DNA of 64,000 nt from Doryteuthis pealeii (GCA_023376005.1 CM042152.1:79575811-79639810); one strand, 5' to 3'. Positions 24,154-35,645 are shown, counted from the stretch's first letter. Numbers and translations: made by a program. Notes: generated by a model from the letters alone, not told the origin.

Positions 24154-24180
24154 CTGAGGATGGGGAATTTCTTCCCGAAA
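24154..24180 (+). other. CTGANGA-stem-GAAA hairpin
   Basis: CTGAGGA, one T, stem GGGGAA, loop TTTC, stem TTCCC, then GAAA. It lies in what looks like the 3' end of a retroelement, followed by 'ggttaacaaaaaacatc' and a (TA)n microsatellite at 24280-24320. Confidence 0.6.
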
Positions 24181-24984
24181 TATTGAGAAATAAATGACAG
24201 GTTAACAAAAAACATCATAGTTACCTTCTTTTTTCTTTACACTCGCATTGTGACAGCCTTCAAAACCAACCAACAAACCAATATAATATATATATATATA
24301 TTAATATATATATATATATATCTGTCTGTGCGCGCGGTGTGTGTGGTAGATGAATATTGATATGATTATGACCTGAATTTCGTCTCCATTTGGCACTACA
24401 TTCATTTCACTGAAAATTGTGAGTTGATTGACAAAGAAGAAAGCTAAACTATCTTTAGAATTTGGAATATATCAAGTTTGTCTTTTTCATTAATTCTTAT
24501 TTCCTATATTCTGTTGCTATTTGTTGCGTGTGGCAGACATGACAGTCGGCCTGTTCGATTAGACTACATTCACATCGGATGATGTAATGAAAAGACAAAA
24601 TGAAACAAGGAAATATCTTTTTTTTACCAGATTTGACAGCCTTTCAACATGTCAACTGGAACCATGGAATTCTAGCTGTACTTCATTTGTATAACGTGAT
24701 TGGATGGTTTTGGTTTGCTTTGCTTTTGTTTCCTTGTGAAAAGAGATATCAACATTCGGGGGTTATTCTATGCCCAAAGCTACTCTTGTAGAAGAACACT
24801 TGGAGTTATATTTAACTCATATATGGGGTATCAGGGAACCATACCTTTCCCAAAAGTATTAGTCCGAAGTGAACGTGACTAAAGATCAAAGTCGCTTAAT
24901 ACGATGCAGCAGACTAGTACGTTAGGTTGGATTTGGTTTTGTATTAGTGACATATCAACACTTCGGGTTATTTGATTCCAACTC

Positions 24985-25041
24985 TTATATATATATATAT
25001 ATATTATTATATATATATATATATATATAGTATATATATAT
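24985..25041 (+). repeat. (TA)n microsatellite
   Basis: Interrupted TA run of about 57 bp beside the palindrome at 25043-25330. Confidence 0.97.
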
Positions 25042-25042
25042 G

Positions 25043-25308
25043 TGGTGGGTGTGTGTTGGAAAGAGAAATGGAATGAATCCGATGGTATGTAGTGGGAGAT
25101 ATGAGGAACGAAAGAACAAAACTCAGACAAAAGTGTGTAGGATATATTTTGCTAGAGCGTTAGCTCGGCATCATCCGTCGTTTTAATGAATTATCAGGTT
25201 AGCAAAATTCATTAAAAACGACTGATGATGCTGAGCTCAACGATCTTACCGAAATATATCCTACACAATTTTGTTCTGAGTTTTGTTTCTGCGTTCCTCA
25301 TATCTCCA

Positions 25309-25330
<22 letters not shown>
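25043..25330. repeat. Palindrome with ~120-bp arms
   Basis: The outer parts pair (gtggtgggtgtgtg with cacacac), then 'gagatatgaggaacgaaag' with 'gcgttcctcatatctcc', then 'tgtgtaggatatatttt' with 'gaaatatatcctacaca', around a short centre near 25200. Each arm holds a CTGATGA...GAAA hairpin (25222-25254 on plus, and a worn one at 25148-25180 on minus). It appears to be two retroelement 3' ends joined head to head. Confidence 0.85.
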
Positions 25331-25348
<18 letters not shown>

Positions 25349-25374
25349 CACACACACACACAACACACACACAC

Positions 25375-25404
<30 letters not shown>
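25308..25404 (+). repeat. (CA)n followed by (TG)n
   Basis: Interrupted CA for about 65 bp turns into TG for about 27 bp at 'acacatatgtgtg', making a perfect alternating purine-pyrimidine hairpin. Confidence 0.97.
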
Positions 25405-25405
<1 letters not shown>

Positions 25406-25539
25406 ACCAAAATTACTTTTTGTCTACTTGTTTGATCATAACTCACCACCATCACGAGAATATACATTTACAGCCCCTCCCCTGGACCGGATAAGACACA
25501 AACTCTAGCTAATAAAGCTTCTTTGAAACTAGGGTTTTG

Positions 25540-25735
25540 TTTTCCGCTTGAACGGTTTGCCTTACCAAGACTAAAGAACACAGTCTGCCCCTACTAATAA
25601 CTGGGGGGTAGAGATTTTGCTTTCCTGTTTTTTCCAGGAAGATTAACGCGACGAGAAATGCAAAACAACTTCGTCTAGGAATCGAACTTGACAAACCGAA
25701 TCGATTTCATCCGACCATAACATTTAAGCAGCATG
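25540..25735 (-). repeat. S2 SINE
   Basis: 'gaacacagtctgcccctac', 'ttccaggaagattaacgcg', 'gtctaggaatcgaact' and 'catgcatctcc' mark a minus-strand S2 copy. It keeps more CpG than the copies in A. Confidence 0.65.
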
Positions 25736-25749
25736 CATCTCCCTAGAAA

Positions 25750-25890
25750 TGTACGTATTTATCCAAACCCTTTGAATTCGGCAGGATGTGACACAAAACA
25801 AAGTTTTTAACAAGAGTACAAACTGGTTTCAATTTATATTCTCCTAGACTGGTTACCGTACCAAAGATTAAAGTCCTTCAGAGCGAGCCA
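25750..25890 (-). repeat. S2 SINE tail fragment
   Basis: 'cggcaggatgtgacacaaa' and 'ctagactggttaccgtacc' correspond to the distal S2 body on the minus strand. Confidence 0.6.
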
Positions 25891-26024
25891 GGACTTCTTG
25901 GAAATTTTATGCATTTAACATTCAATACATTTCCATGCTTTTGTCTGGATTTTTAAGACAAGGCTTCATAATTTGTATTATTTGAATTTTTCGGACTGTT
26001 GTCCTTATCTTCATAATTATATAT

Positions 26025-26380
26025 ACAGCCGATATCTTCAGGTGTTACTTGTCGAACTCGGGAACTTTCTTATCGAACACGAGACCCTTTATGTCGTAAA
26101 TCGGAACCTTCACGGAATTTCGAACCAAACTCTTTATTTAATCCCCGGGGTAGACCCCATTTCTCATTCCGTTAATGCAGTTCTAAGTGACGAGCATCTA
26201 TAGATTGCGGGTTCAATCCTGATCAAAGGGTGATAACAACATATAATACTTAACAAAGCTTAACACTCGTACCCGGTCATGGTTAACGGAATGAGAACAG
26301 TCTACCCCGAGGGATTGAATAAAAGGGTTAGGTTTCGAAGTTCCGTGAAGGCTCCCAAGTTCGACAAGAAAGGTTCCCTG
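26025..26380. repeat. Palindrome of a retroelement-like end
   Basis: The left arm (26048-26178; 'ccttcacggaatttcgaac', 'ctcattccgttaa') pairs with the right arm (26283-26378; 'ttaacggaatgagaacag', 'gttccgtgaagg'). Related single sequence is at 48580-48850. The spacer between the arms continues that same element. Confidence 0.8.
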
Positions 26381-26664
26381 TATGTATTCGTCGTATGCAT
26401 GCGTATGTCCGGAGGAAACTACGAAAATAAACCATTAACGACAAAGCAAATATAGGTACACATTCACTATCACCAGATCTTTCTTTTTGAGCAAAAATAA
26501 TGAAGGATTTGATTAAATTTGTAAAGATAATTCTTTTTTTAAATTTAAAGTAATAACAGCATGGATTGTTTTGCATTTAATATTGCACAGGAGATAACAC
26601 CTGAAGAAAACATAACGCATACGTGAGATTGATAATTTAAAACTTGTTTAAAATGTACCCATCG

Positions 26665-26705
26665 CACCATATATATAAATATTATATATATATATATATA
26701 ATTAT
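26665..26705 (+). repeat. (TA)n microsatellite
   Basis: Interrupted TA run, followed by a worn segment (26708-26830) that may be MITE-related. Confidence 0.9.
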
Positions 26706-26843
26706 ATATTGAGCTGTTATCAAAAAAAGTATTAAAACATAAAAGTAACTTCAGGAAATTTGAAATAATGAACATCTTGATCATATTTTTAGTTTTTCTA
26801 TACCTTCCATCGAGCACGTTTTATACAAATTTTCATTTGCATT

Positions 26844-26844
<1 letters not shown>

Positions 26845-26922
<78 letters not shown>
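26845..26922 (+). repeat. (TA)n microsatellite, ~36 units
   Basis: The longest pure dinucleotide run in the window. Confidence 0.98.
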
Positions 26923-26923
<1 letters not shown>

Positions 26924-27057
26924 TAACTTTTAATATCAGAACATTTAACAGTTCATGAAAAATAAAGATTCCTCTTTTTCAGTCTGAAATTTCCTTCCTT
27001 TGGCACCATCGATCTTCGACTAAATATTTATTTTCATTCTTGTAATCAATTTCTGTT

Positions 27058-27091
27058 CCTTCTTTTTTTTCTTTTCTTTTTTTTTCTTTTC

Positions 27092-27122
<31 letters not shown>

Positions 27123-27135
27123 CTTTTTGTTCTTT
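27058..27135 (+). repeat. (TTTTC)n tract
   Basis: TTTTCTTTTC-type pyrimidine run. Open frames across it are low complexity. Confidence 0.95.
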
Positions 27136-27895
27136 TGTAATTTTTCCCTTTGAGACCTAATCACAGCTTGATCTCTCCATACTCATCCTGTCGCAATATG
27201 GCCGGTTTCCAAAGAGCTCGTAATCCGAGCTAAACCAATGGACAGGCTGCAAAAAAAAAAGGAAAAAAACAATAAGGAAGATCCACAATGGACAAAACAA
27301 CTGATTTTGGATGGGGACCGGTGGAGTGATCGCGATACGTAGGGCGCAAATGGAAGACAAAATAAAGAGGATATAAAGGAAATAAAGAGTGCGCATGCGC
27401 CGAATAGTGAAGAATTTAAGTTGTTTGGGATCCAGCCGAGGTAAATGACGAAATGTGGCTTATCTCTTGTCTGACAATTGAGGTTTGTATAGTTAGGGCG
27501 GATTAAAAGTTTAGCAGGAAAAAAGATTTGGCTTAAGAAGAAGAAGAAGATGGCTAGACTTAAAATAGAATTATACAAAGGAGAAAACTTGATGAGGGGG
27601 AAAAAGGATGATGGGAGAACTGGGATGTGAAAGTTGATGATGGGATGTAAAGCAAAACAGGATTTACAATTAAGTGATAAAGGAAGAAAACAAGTGTGAG
27701 AAAAAAGGTCGATATTAAGAAACGTAAGAGGTAAAAATGATGAAGAATAAAACTAAAAAGAAAACGGAGATGAGAAGGATGTAGAAATAGGAAAGAAATT
27801 AAGAAAGAAAAAAGAAAATAAAATAAGAATAGAGAAGGAAGCATGAAGAAAGAAAGAACAAAAGGGTCTCTGGTTGTTGGTGGTGGTGGTTGGTT
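27136..27895. other. Purine-rich stretch, no gene seen
   Basis: From about 27540 to 27870 the plus strand is strongly A/G-biased (gaagaagaag, gagaaggaagc), which creates long but low-complexity open frames on the minus strand. I find no recognisable protein. Confidence 0.5.
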
Positions 27896-28410
27896 GGTTG
27901 GTTCAATTTTACGGCGTGTCAACCCTTTGGATTTATTTTATCCTGAAGACGTTTTGTTTTATTCATTCTTGATGGCACTCAATTTTCTTTTAAACTCAAT
28001 TTTTAAACATATTTTTAAACTCATTTTTTTTATTTAACCCAGAGATGGGACGCTAACAGGTACTACCGTTCCGGCTCAGAGTGGACCTGAGAGTTATAGT
28101 GATGAACAGGAACTCCACATTCCCCAGAGATTCAGAATTAGAACTTCACCATCAGTGTTTAAAGTCATAACCAGGACATTAAGACCCTCAGCCACGCCTT
28201 CTAGCAAATATATGATAAAAAAAGATTAGGAGATTTGCCATAAGAGCAATATTTCTAGGGACAATCATATAGGTGCTAGGGATTAACATGACTAGACGAT
28301 TAATTCTGAGGAGGCCTTTTCAACAGTCCGTTTAGCCTAAGTAAGGGTCAAAGTGGAGTGTTGCATGTCATGGACTGCTCAACCACCAGAGTTCCGTCCT
28401 TAAGCATCAC
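27896..28410 (+). repeat. R1 repeat, near full length
   Basis: It begins after (TTGG)n at 27885-27903 with 'ttttacggcgtgtcaaccc', then 'agagatgggacgctaacagg', 'cagagtggacctgagag', 'acaatcatataggtgct' and 'tgcatgtcatggactgc'. It keeps 'cggcgtg' where other copies have 'cggcatg', consistent with less CpG decay here. Confidence 0.8.
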
Positions 28411-28799
28411 TGGTTGCCATCCCACAGATGCAATCGGTGTATTCTACAACCCCAGCGACAGGCCAGAACATTTCAGGGAGAGGGGTGTGAACTTTAGTAT
28501 ATAGATTATCACTCATGCACAAGTCCACCCCAATTATTTTATATTATATTCTAATAAAAAAGTTAATTTCAACAAAACCTAAAATTTTTAGAATCAGGAT
28601 TTTACTATTTTAAATGGATCATTATAAAAAAAACGGATATCATTAGCTATTAATTCTTAACCCAATATGCAGCATTGAATCTCTACAAACAACAAAAAAA
28701 TGATTATTTTGGTAGACCAAAAATGATTACAACCATTTCATATTTTTTATGCAATTTTATTTTTGATTACACAGTTTAAATATTGAGCAGATTAGTAAT

Positions 28800-29107
28800 A
28801 ACTAATTTATAAAGGTCTAGTAGAGCTACCTGGCGTTTCCCGGAATTTAAAAAGTTTAAAATAAAATCTCTTATCTATGTTATATAGTTGTTGTTGGTAT
28901 CCCTCCGTCTGCGAAAGACGATGGAGTAGTATCCACATTTTTTTAAAACTGCGTAGCCTAGGCGGGTTGATATGGAGGATGTCCTGTTGTCTAAGCAGCA
29001 TTCCCCCCTCTCCACACTGCTGCTGTGGTCCAAAGGAAAGGTAAGAGACGAATGCAATTTGGCAACGGCAGTGTCGCAACAGTTGCTGTGTAACGCTGAA
29101 GTTCAGC
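28800..29107 (+). other. Unclassified, possibly repeat-derived stretch
   Basis: A relatively GC-rich stretch ('cctccgtctgcgaaagacg', 'ggtgttgatatgg'-like sequence) joins the palindrome at 29108. Inside is a perfect 11-bp inverted repeat, GTAACGCTGAA-G-TTCAGCGTTAC (29090-29112). I do not recognise the family. Confidence 0.4.
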
Positions 29108-29259
29108 GTTACGCCATCTTAGGGACTCTGGCTCCAGATTTGTTTTTTGGTGTTTACTCATTATATATATATATATATATATAATATATAATATATATAT
29201 ATTATAACATAGAGTAAAAACCCAAAAACAAATCTGGAGCCAGAGTACCTAAGATGGTG

Positions 29260-29262
<3 letters not shown>
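29108..29262. repeat. Palindrome around (TA)n
   Basis: 'ccatcttagggactctggct' and 'ccagatttgttttttgg' on the left pair with 'caaatctggagccagagta' and 'cctaagatgg' on the right. A TA microsatellite (29161-29205) lies at the centre. Confidence 0.9.
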
Positions 29263-29302
<40 letters not shown>

Positions 29303-29326
29303 CTGTGTGTGTGTGTGTGTGTGTGT
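29262..29326 (+). repeat. (TA)n(TG)n microsatellite
   Basis: About 14 TA, then about 16 TG with one TC interruption. Confidence 0.97.
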
Positions 29327-29882
29327 ACGTGCGGAAGTGACAGAGATGATGAGAAATAATTGTTATGAATACAGAATTTGAACCTCATGGATGCATCTCA
29401 ATTGAGACAAAATATTTTATTTTTAGATCCAATACATCTGAACAAAATTATTCTGTGAAAAAATAAACGAAAACAAAAGTGTCGATATGTCCATTCATGC
29501 TCCAAGGAGGAAGTGAAATCATCTCTTATGTTCTCTTTAAAAAATACGGTTGTATAATCCTTAGACATGAAAGTGATACAAACCGGATTTTGTCTCTTTT
29601 CTGTGCATGCACGTTCTACCATCTCCTCTCTCTGAATCTCCTGAGCATCGATCAAGTGACGCGTGAGAATTTTGCTTTTACAGATTTCCTTCTTTCATAA
29701 AAGCAAATAAAACTATTTGATACTTTTTATTTATTTATTATTGTTGCCCTTTTTTTGCTACCTTAGCATCCCGAGTCAATACTTTTCTTTTTCTATTGAT
29801 GATATTGGATGCCTAGTTTTACCCCATCTTGTTATTGTTTCTTTTTATCTAATTTTCCTTCCAAACCAAAAATAACAATGTC

Positions 29883-30190
29883 CTGGGTAGGATGTTGAAC
29901 TGCATCTTGCGGCGACGTTCCGATTCAGGAACTCTGAGGAATATGGAGTGCCAATTTATCCCCATTACTTCCAGGTCCACTCTGACCTGGAGTGGTAGTA
30001 CCTATTAGAGTCCCACCTATGGGTTAAATAGATAAAAACGAGTATTAAAAATGTGTTTAAAAATTAGAACATAAAAAATAATGAATAACTCAAAATGTCT
30101 TCGGCAGAAAATAACTCAACAAGGGTTGAAATTCCGTAAAAATAACCAACCAACCAACCAACCAACCAAGCTAACCAACCAATCAACCAA
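29883..30190 (-). repeat. R1 repeat with (AACC)n end
   Basis: Minus-strand R1: 'gatgttgaactgcatct', 'ccaggtccactctgacctgg', 'aaatgtcttcggcagaaaa' and 'gggttgaaattccgtaaaa', ending in a CAAC/AACC repeat (30140-30190). The 'ggttggttgg' border also occurs at 27885 and 63850, so it may be part of the R1 end. Confidence 0.8.
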
Positions 30191-30248
30191 AAATAACAGA
30201 ATTGTATCATTTCTAGATTAGCATTATGCAATCAGAACACATGTATAT

Positions 30249-30576
30249 ACAGTGATACCCTGATTTACGAGTTCAATTCGATTTGCTCGTATTCAATTTC
30301 CTGTATATCAAATTCCTCGTTATATCAATTCAGTTTTCCCCATTGCAATAAACTGAAATGTCATTAATCCGTTCCATCCCCTAAAAATCACCCCCAATTT
30401 CTGGGTTTTTTTTAATAAGAAAAAAAGCATTGAATTGTATAAAAATAACATAAAGCGTATTTGAAGCTCGTTCGTATTCTCAAATTTTAGATCTCAACAC
30501 AAAGCAAAAACATCAACCGAGTGATAACTTCGTATCTGGAAAAAAATTGGGACACTTGTAAGTCAGGGAAACACTA
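30249..30576. mobile_element. Short TIR element (putative MITE)
   Basis: Left end 'cagtgataccctgatttacg' and right end 'cttgtaagtcagggaaacac' are imperfect inverted repeats. TATA/TA flanks both sides, suggesting a TA target duplication as in Tc1/mariner-type elements. 'ttaatccgttccatccc' lies inside. It is ~328 bp and non-coding. A related 'aactcgtaagtcaaggcagc' end lies at about 30926-30945. Confidence 0.55.
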
Positions 30577-30579
30577 TAT

Positions 30580-31740
30580 ACACTTTTAAATCTCATATTG
30601 ATCACCATCGGATAGCACTACCCATCGCTCAATATGCTTATTGTAAAAATTTACTCATGAATTTGTTCTTAAATCTAAAATGTTTTATTGTTTAACTCAT
30701 CGTATAATAATGAAGGAAACGCGTGTCTTTAGGAATATTCTGAAATAAAACGACTTTTTAAAAATTGTCTTTATAGCAAACAACCTGTACTTTTTTGTCT
30801 CTAGTGGCCCATTTTAATTCAGGGTAAGAAATACCACCCCTGAATTCGTCGTAAAATTCAACCCTAGAAAGGTTTTGTTTGATCTTTTTGTACAGAGTAG
30901 CAGCTCGTAACTCAGAAATCTTGTACGTTGGAAAACTCGTAAGTCAAGGCAGCACCCGTGCTTTTAAACACAATTAAGACTGGGAATTTGTCTTACTAGA
31001 CAGTTTGCATGTCTGCGAATGATTAGATTCTGAAAGGTGTATTGCAGCACAGATAATCCCCACGGGGACAGGGTTCTTTCGAATTGTTGCGGCAGACTAA
31101 AACTAATCGGTTGTGAGACGCATTAAATTAGTTGTCTCAAGGAAGTAACTCTACTGTTTAAATGGAGTCAGTGTTTGAATATAGTGCTTTCCTGTTGATC
31201 AGTGAATTCAACAGTTAGAAAGTTTAATTTCCTTATATTTCTAGATAATACATATTTTTGATTTTAAAATAAGAAATATTACTATCATTATGATTGTTTT
31301 TTTAACTTTTTTTTAGAATTAAAATGCGAACATTGCAACTATTTTCATTAAAAAAAACAAATTTTTTAAAGTTAATTAATAATGTGATACAATAATCAAA
31401 TTTTGAGAGTTAAAAACAGGAACAGTATACAACTATATTTTTAGAGTTTGAATAGTAATATCGTACAGAACCAAGTTTTACAGCTAAAAACGTAAGTATT
31501 ACACGATAAATCTAAAAAACATATTTCTTAGGAAACTGATTAAAAATGAGTTGTTAAATAATATGACTGCATTTTAAAAAAAATAATCACATTCCACGAA
31601 ATGTATTATGCGCTTTTTCGAGTTAACAGAAAACAATGGAAATTATAAAAGTAATTGGTAATTTGCTTGAAGCATTTGTTAAGTATGTATAATATATTAA
31701 TAATTTGCAGGCAAATACAATGTGTATGAAAAATAAAAAC
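30580..31740. other. Mostly featureless AT-rich stretch
   Basis: Apart from the TIR-like relic near 30880-30950, nothing is recognisable. No coding region is supported. Confidence 0.4.
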
Positions 31741-31769
31741 AAAAAGATGTTGGTTTTTGTCTTTATCGA

Positions 31770-31795
31770 TTTCGAAGCATAAACTTCATCATCAG
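31770..31795 (-). other. CTGANGA-stem-GAAA hairpin
   Basis: On minus: CTGATGA, T, GAAG, loop TTTATG, CTTC, GAAA, followed by TCGATAAAGACAAAAACC. This is typical in appearance of a retroelement 3' end. The family is not identified. Confidence 0.6.
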
Positions 31796-31992
31796 AGGTT
31801 CGTATCAGAAATGGACGTGATTACGTTTATTATTAACATATGGAAATATGTTTATCAAAGTAATATCATCAATAAAACAGTCAGAATAAGTGAAAGGCAT
31901 AAGACGGAACTAATTAGATGTAACTGAAGTTCATTCTTGAAACTTATTATATATTTGTTTTTATTTAATGATGTGGCATTAGATAATTGTGT

Positions 31993-32014
31993 CACACACA
32001 CACACACACACAAA
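31993..32014 (+). repeat. (CA)n microsatellite
   Basis: Eleven CA units. Confidence 0.95.
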
Positions 32015-32075
32015 GAATATTTTGGACAGCATGGAATTGGTGAATGATTCCACCAAAGGTTCTTTCACTAGAACT

Positions 32076-32105
32076 TTTCAAGCACTACTTTTGTGCCATC
32101 GTCAG
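32076..32105 (-). other. CTGANGA-stem-GAAA hairpin
   Basis: On minus: CTGACGA, T, GGCAC, loop AAAAGTA, GTGCT, T, GAAAA. Same layout as the others, but with C in the variable position and unrelated stem bases. Confidence 0.55.
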
Positions 32106-32369
32106 GTGTAGAGTAGAGAGATTTTGGTTCTTTTTTAAACAAACAGAGTAGCAGTAGGAGTAAGTAGGAGGAGGGATTCACAGATATAGAAATGTTATGG
32201 GGAATAGGGGTGAGGAGAATTGATGGGAAAATATAGGACATTTAAGAAATAGATTGCTGTATCTAAAGTATTTGAAGTTGGGTTTTTTGGGGTTTTTTCC
32301 TTTAAAAAATATTGAAAAGAAACCCTTGCTTTTCAACCTCACGACTCCAACTCTAAGCCTGGTTTTTAT

Positions 32370-32408
32370 ATATATATTATATATATATATACACACACAC
32401 ACACACAT
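32370..32408 (+). repeat. (TA)n(CA)n microsatellite
   Basis: TATATA followed by ACACAC. Confidence 0.95.
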
Positions 32409-32908
32409 TGATAAATAAACCAAGAAATTTTCCCTTAATAACATTTTGAAAAAAAAAGCACGTCGACTTGAACTTACCTTATTCAGTTTCCCAAGGGCAA
32501 AATAAGATCAGGCCATTCACTGGTTGTCTCAAAACTTTTCAGGGCTTTATCTACCTGAGAGATATACGAGCGATACTTTTGAATCGCTCAGGAGTTCACA
32601 CTCCTCCACTGTTAGCATACTCATGATGCTATCTTCTTATGATCTGCAAAGAAAAGACAACAAAAAAAAAAATGTCAAATAGAAATTTTGAAAATTCATG
32701 AAATATGAACACACTGTATATGCAATGAGAGAAAGAACAAAAATGTTTCTATTTTTATAGATTTCCTAATTAGAAAAACAGTGCAACTGTAACACTAAAA
32801 GATTCTTCATACCTTGGATGTATATTTTGAGGCAATAATGCAGGTAGGTACAAGTATGAAATATATGAATATATATATGCGTATAAGTATGTATATGCAT
32901 GTGAGTGG

Positions 32909-33115
32909 TTGTTTTGTTTTACGGCATATCAACCCTTTCCAGGTCATTTAATGCTGAATCAAGTCATTTTTTGATATTCAGTATTTACAGTACCTGCTGT
33001 TACTTAAGATATTCCCATCTAAGTATTGAACAAACTCATCGCTGCTTAACTTGGGTGATTTAGCAGAAACCGGTGCTTTCAGTGTGACTTGACCATAAGC
33101 CATTTATGGAAGTGA
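32909..33115 (+). repeat. R1-like repeat head
   Basis: 'gttttacggcatatcaaccc', 'gtcatttaatgctgaatc'. The later part ('actgctgttacttaag') departs from the R1 consensus. Confidence 0.6.
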
Positions 33116-33167
33116 GATCATATCTATATAGGTGTGTGTAGGAATAGGTAACATGTATGTGTGTATA

Positions 33168-33170
33168 TTG

Positions 33171-33203
<33 letters not shown>
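33168..33203 (+). repeat. (TG)n microsatellite
   Basis: About 17 TG units. Confidence 0.96.
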
Positions 33204-33205
<2 letters not shown>

Positions 33206-33300
33206 GCAATATCAAAGAATAGCTAAACAAATTTGGAAGGTTGGCAGATTTTGAAAGATGATAAAAATAGAGAAGGATATCTCAATGGGGATAAAGGGTT

Positions 33301-33351
33301 TGTTTTGTTGTTTTTTTTTTGTTTTGTTTTTTTTTTTTTGGGGGGGGGGGG
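33301..33351 (+). repeat. T/G homopolymer block
   Basis: T-rich run with G interruptions that ends in T12 directly followed by an ~11-base G run. Long adjoining homopolymers like this are hard to sequence, so the exact length is unreliable. Confidence 0.9.
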
Positions 33352-33359
33352 TTAATGTC

Positions 33360-34300
33360 CATAATAAAACAGAAGCTAGTTATGGTAAAGTGAGTAGCCA
33401 ATGACATAATTTTCTAAAGTACTTTAGTTCCGGGGGGGTGGGGCATACAAGAAAAGTAATATTGTATAAAAACAATGAAATAGAATGTAATGAGTCATTT
33501 GGTATAATAAATACTGATACCAAAAACTAGACCTTTTACTTGCACCATTGTTTGAGAAAAATACATCAAAGATCATCTAAAATTCACCAAAAATCCTTGT
33601 TTTTCGCAAAATTTAGCCTAGAAATTGGTTAGAAAATTTAGCAATTTCAATATTTAAAATAGAAAAGGTTATCATTTTAAGCGAAAACAAATAAAATATA
33701 ATTAGAATTCAAATTGAAAATATACCACCCACCACCACTGATATGCTGATTTTTACCTAATAATTAGGCTGTAAAACTGTGATAACATTTTTTAAAATAT
33801 TGAAATCTATTTCCTTAATGAGAGGCCAAAGTTTAAAGAAAAATATTTTGTGTGGTAATTTTTTCATATTTTCCAACTTTCACCACATTGGAGACATTAC
33901 AGTTCCAAAATAATCTACCCTACTGTCTATGCAATGAGTGTCAAATTTTTGATAAAGACTTTTGTATAAAAGCCAGATAAACATGTTAGCTATTTAATCA
34001 ATAAAAAAACAGGAAGCAGAATGAAATGAAAATATTCTGAATTAAGGAAAACTATGTAATTCTTCTTTAAGATTCTATTTTTATTTTGATGAAATGAAAA
34101 AAAAATATTCTAAAAAAATGACTTCAAAAACTTGTTTCATTATTTTTTTTATACTGTTTAGTATTTTTTTTAATGAAAAAGTTATTTCAATTTATTTTTA
34201 TATATATATAAGCAATCTAGTCTTTTCTAATAGTATCAATTATTTTAATCTCATTCATAAAATAAGTTTTCAATTAGTAATGGAATTATTTTAACATTTG
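33360..34300. other. AT-rich stretch, nothing recognised
   Basis: No gene, SINE or palindrome is seen up to the start of segment B. Confidence 0.4.
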
Positions 34301-35084
34301 CTTGGAGCACATCAAAATGTTGGTAAATAGCTGAGCAATGTATTGAACAGCTGACAATATTTAGTGTCTATTTCTAATTATCAAATATATTCTTTTTTTT
34401 TTTTTTTAAAGAGTTGCATAAATATTAATATTAATGGTATAACATATTTCATTATTCCATGCCTGCTGGATTGGCTCTTGGACAAAATGGCCAAAGTATA
34501 TTTCACCAATGGTCATTTGACCAAACATGTGGCTGATAGACATTTCACTGAAAAATTTAAAAAATGTTGATTTTTATGTTATCTTATCAAAATTATTCTA
34601 AAATTTTAAATGGTCTTATATTTATTATTTTAGAAATTAGAATCATTTTTTGGGTAAGTATTAAAAAAATGTTTGTATATAAAAAATTTTAAAAAACAAA
34701 CATTTGTGAAATGATAAATTAAAAGACTAATCTTTTTAAAAAAAAAAAAATAATAATACTAATTTCTTTATCAAAAAAATTTTTAGAAATAATTTAAATG
34801 TATTCTGTTTTCCCTCCAAATATATATTTTAAATATTACAACTCTTTTTAGGTTAAAAAAAGATTAATGAATTTGTCAATGGTCAAATTTTGATGAAGTG
34901 TCTCTCAACCACATGTCCATAATTATTTCTATTTAATAAAAGCCATTTGTTTGCATTCACTTAGATGGTTTCAAGTTAGAGAAAAATAATCCTCAGTAAA
35001 TGATTTATAGCTTCAAGTTACTATACTTAATACAAATAAAAGTACAGTTATATGATATAAAGTATTTCTATGAAATACAAATCC

Positions 35085-35300
35085 TTTTTAAACAGATCTA
35101 TTTGACCCATAGATAGGACTCTAACAGATACAACCACTCCGAGTTATAGTGAACCTGGGAGTAATGGCAAAGGAGTACTCCACACACCCCAGATCTCCAG
35201 AACTGGAGCCTCACCAGTTTAGTGTCATGCACAGGACACCCCTTTTTGAAGGTATCTTAATCCTCTGTAGGAGATCCAAATCAGCCTTACAGACAGAGTG
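35085..35300 (+). repeat. R1 repeat fragment
   Basis: 'acccatagataggactctaa', 'gtgaacctgggagtaatgg', 'agtactccacacaccccaga', 'gtttagtgtcatgcacagga'. Counterpart of 19510-19715. Confidence 0.75.
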
Positions 35301-35459
35301 ATTTTTTTTTAAAATAGTAAAAAGTGAATAAAATGTTTTCCTTCCAAACTGCTTTAATGATTAATAAAAAAAAATTATTGCTTATCAAAACACAAAGAAT
35401 AATTGGAAAAGGTTAATAAGGCAAATAATAATTTTTATATAAGAGAAGAATTTTCCGCC

Positions 35460-35645
35460 AAAATATTGATGACCAACCATTATGATAAGTATGAGAAGGG
35501 GTGAGAGAGAGAGAAAAGAGAGATATAGAGAAAGAGAGAAAAAAACATTAGTCTAAGCATTATGGTAATAAGAGAGATATAGAAAGAAAGAAAGAGAGAG
35601 AGAGAAAGGAGAAAAAACAAAGAGAGAAAGAAAGGAGAAAAAGAA
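35460..35645 (+). repeat. Purine-rich tract
   Basis: GAGA and AAAG runs, the counterpart of 19140-19320. Confidence 0.9.

Noticed and set aside
25225..25494. His/Thr- and Val/Cys-rich frames
   Set aside because: They are the (CA)n/(TG)n microsatellite read in frame.
27157..27922. Overlapping 79-131 codon minus-strand frames
   Set aside because: They arise from a purine-biased strand. The predicted products are F/S/L-rich low complexity with no domain.
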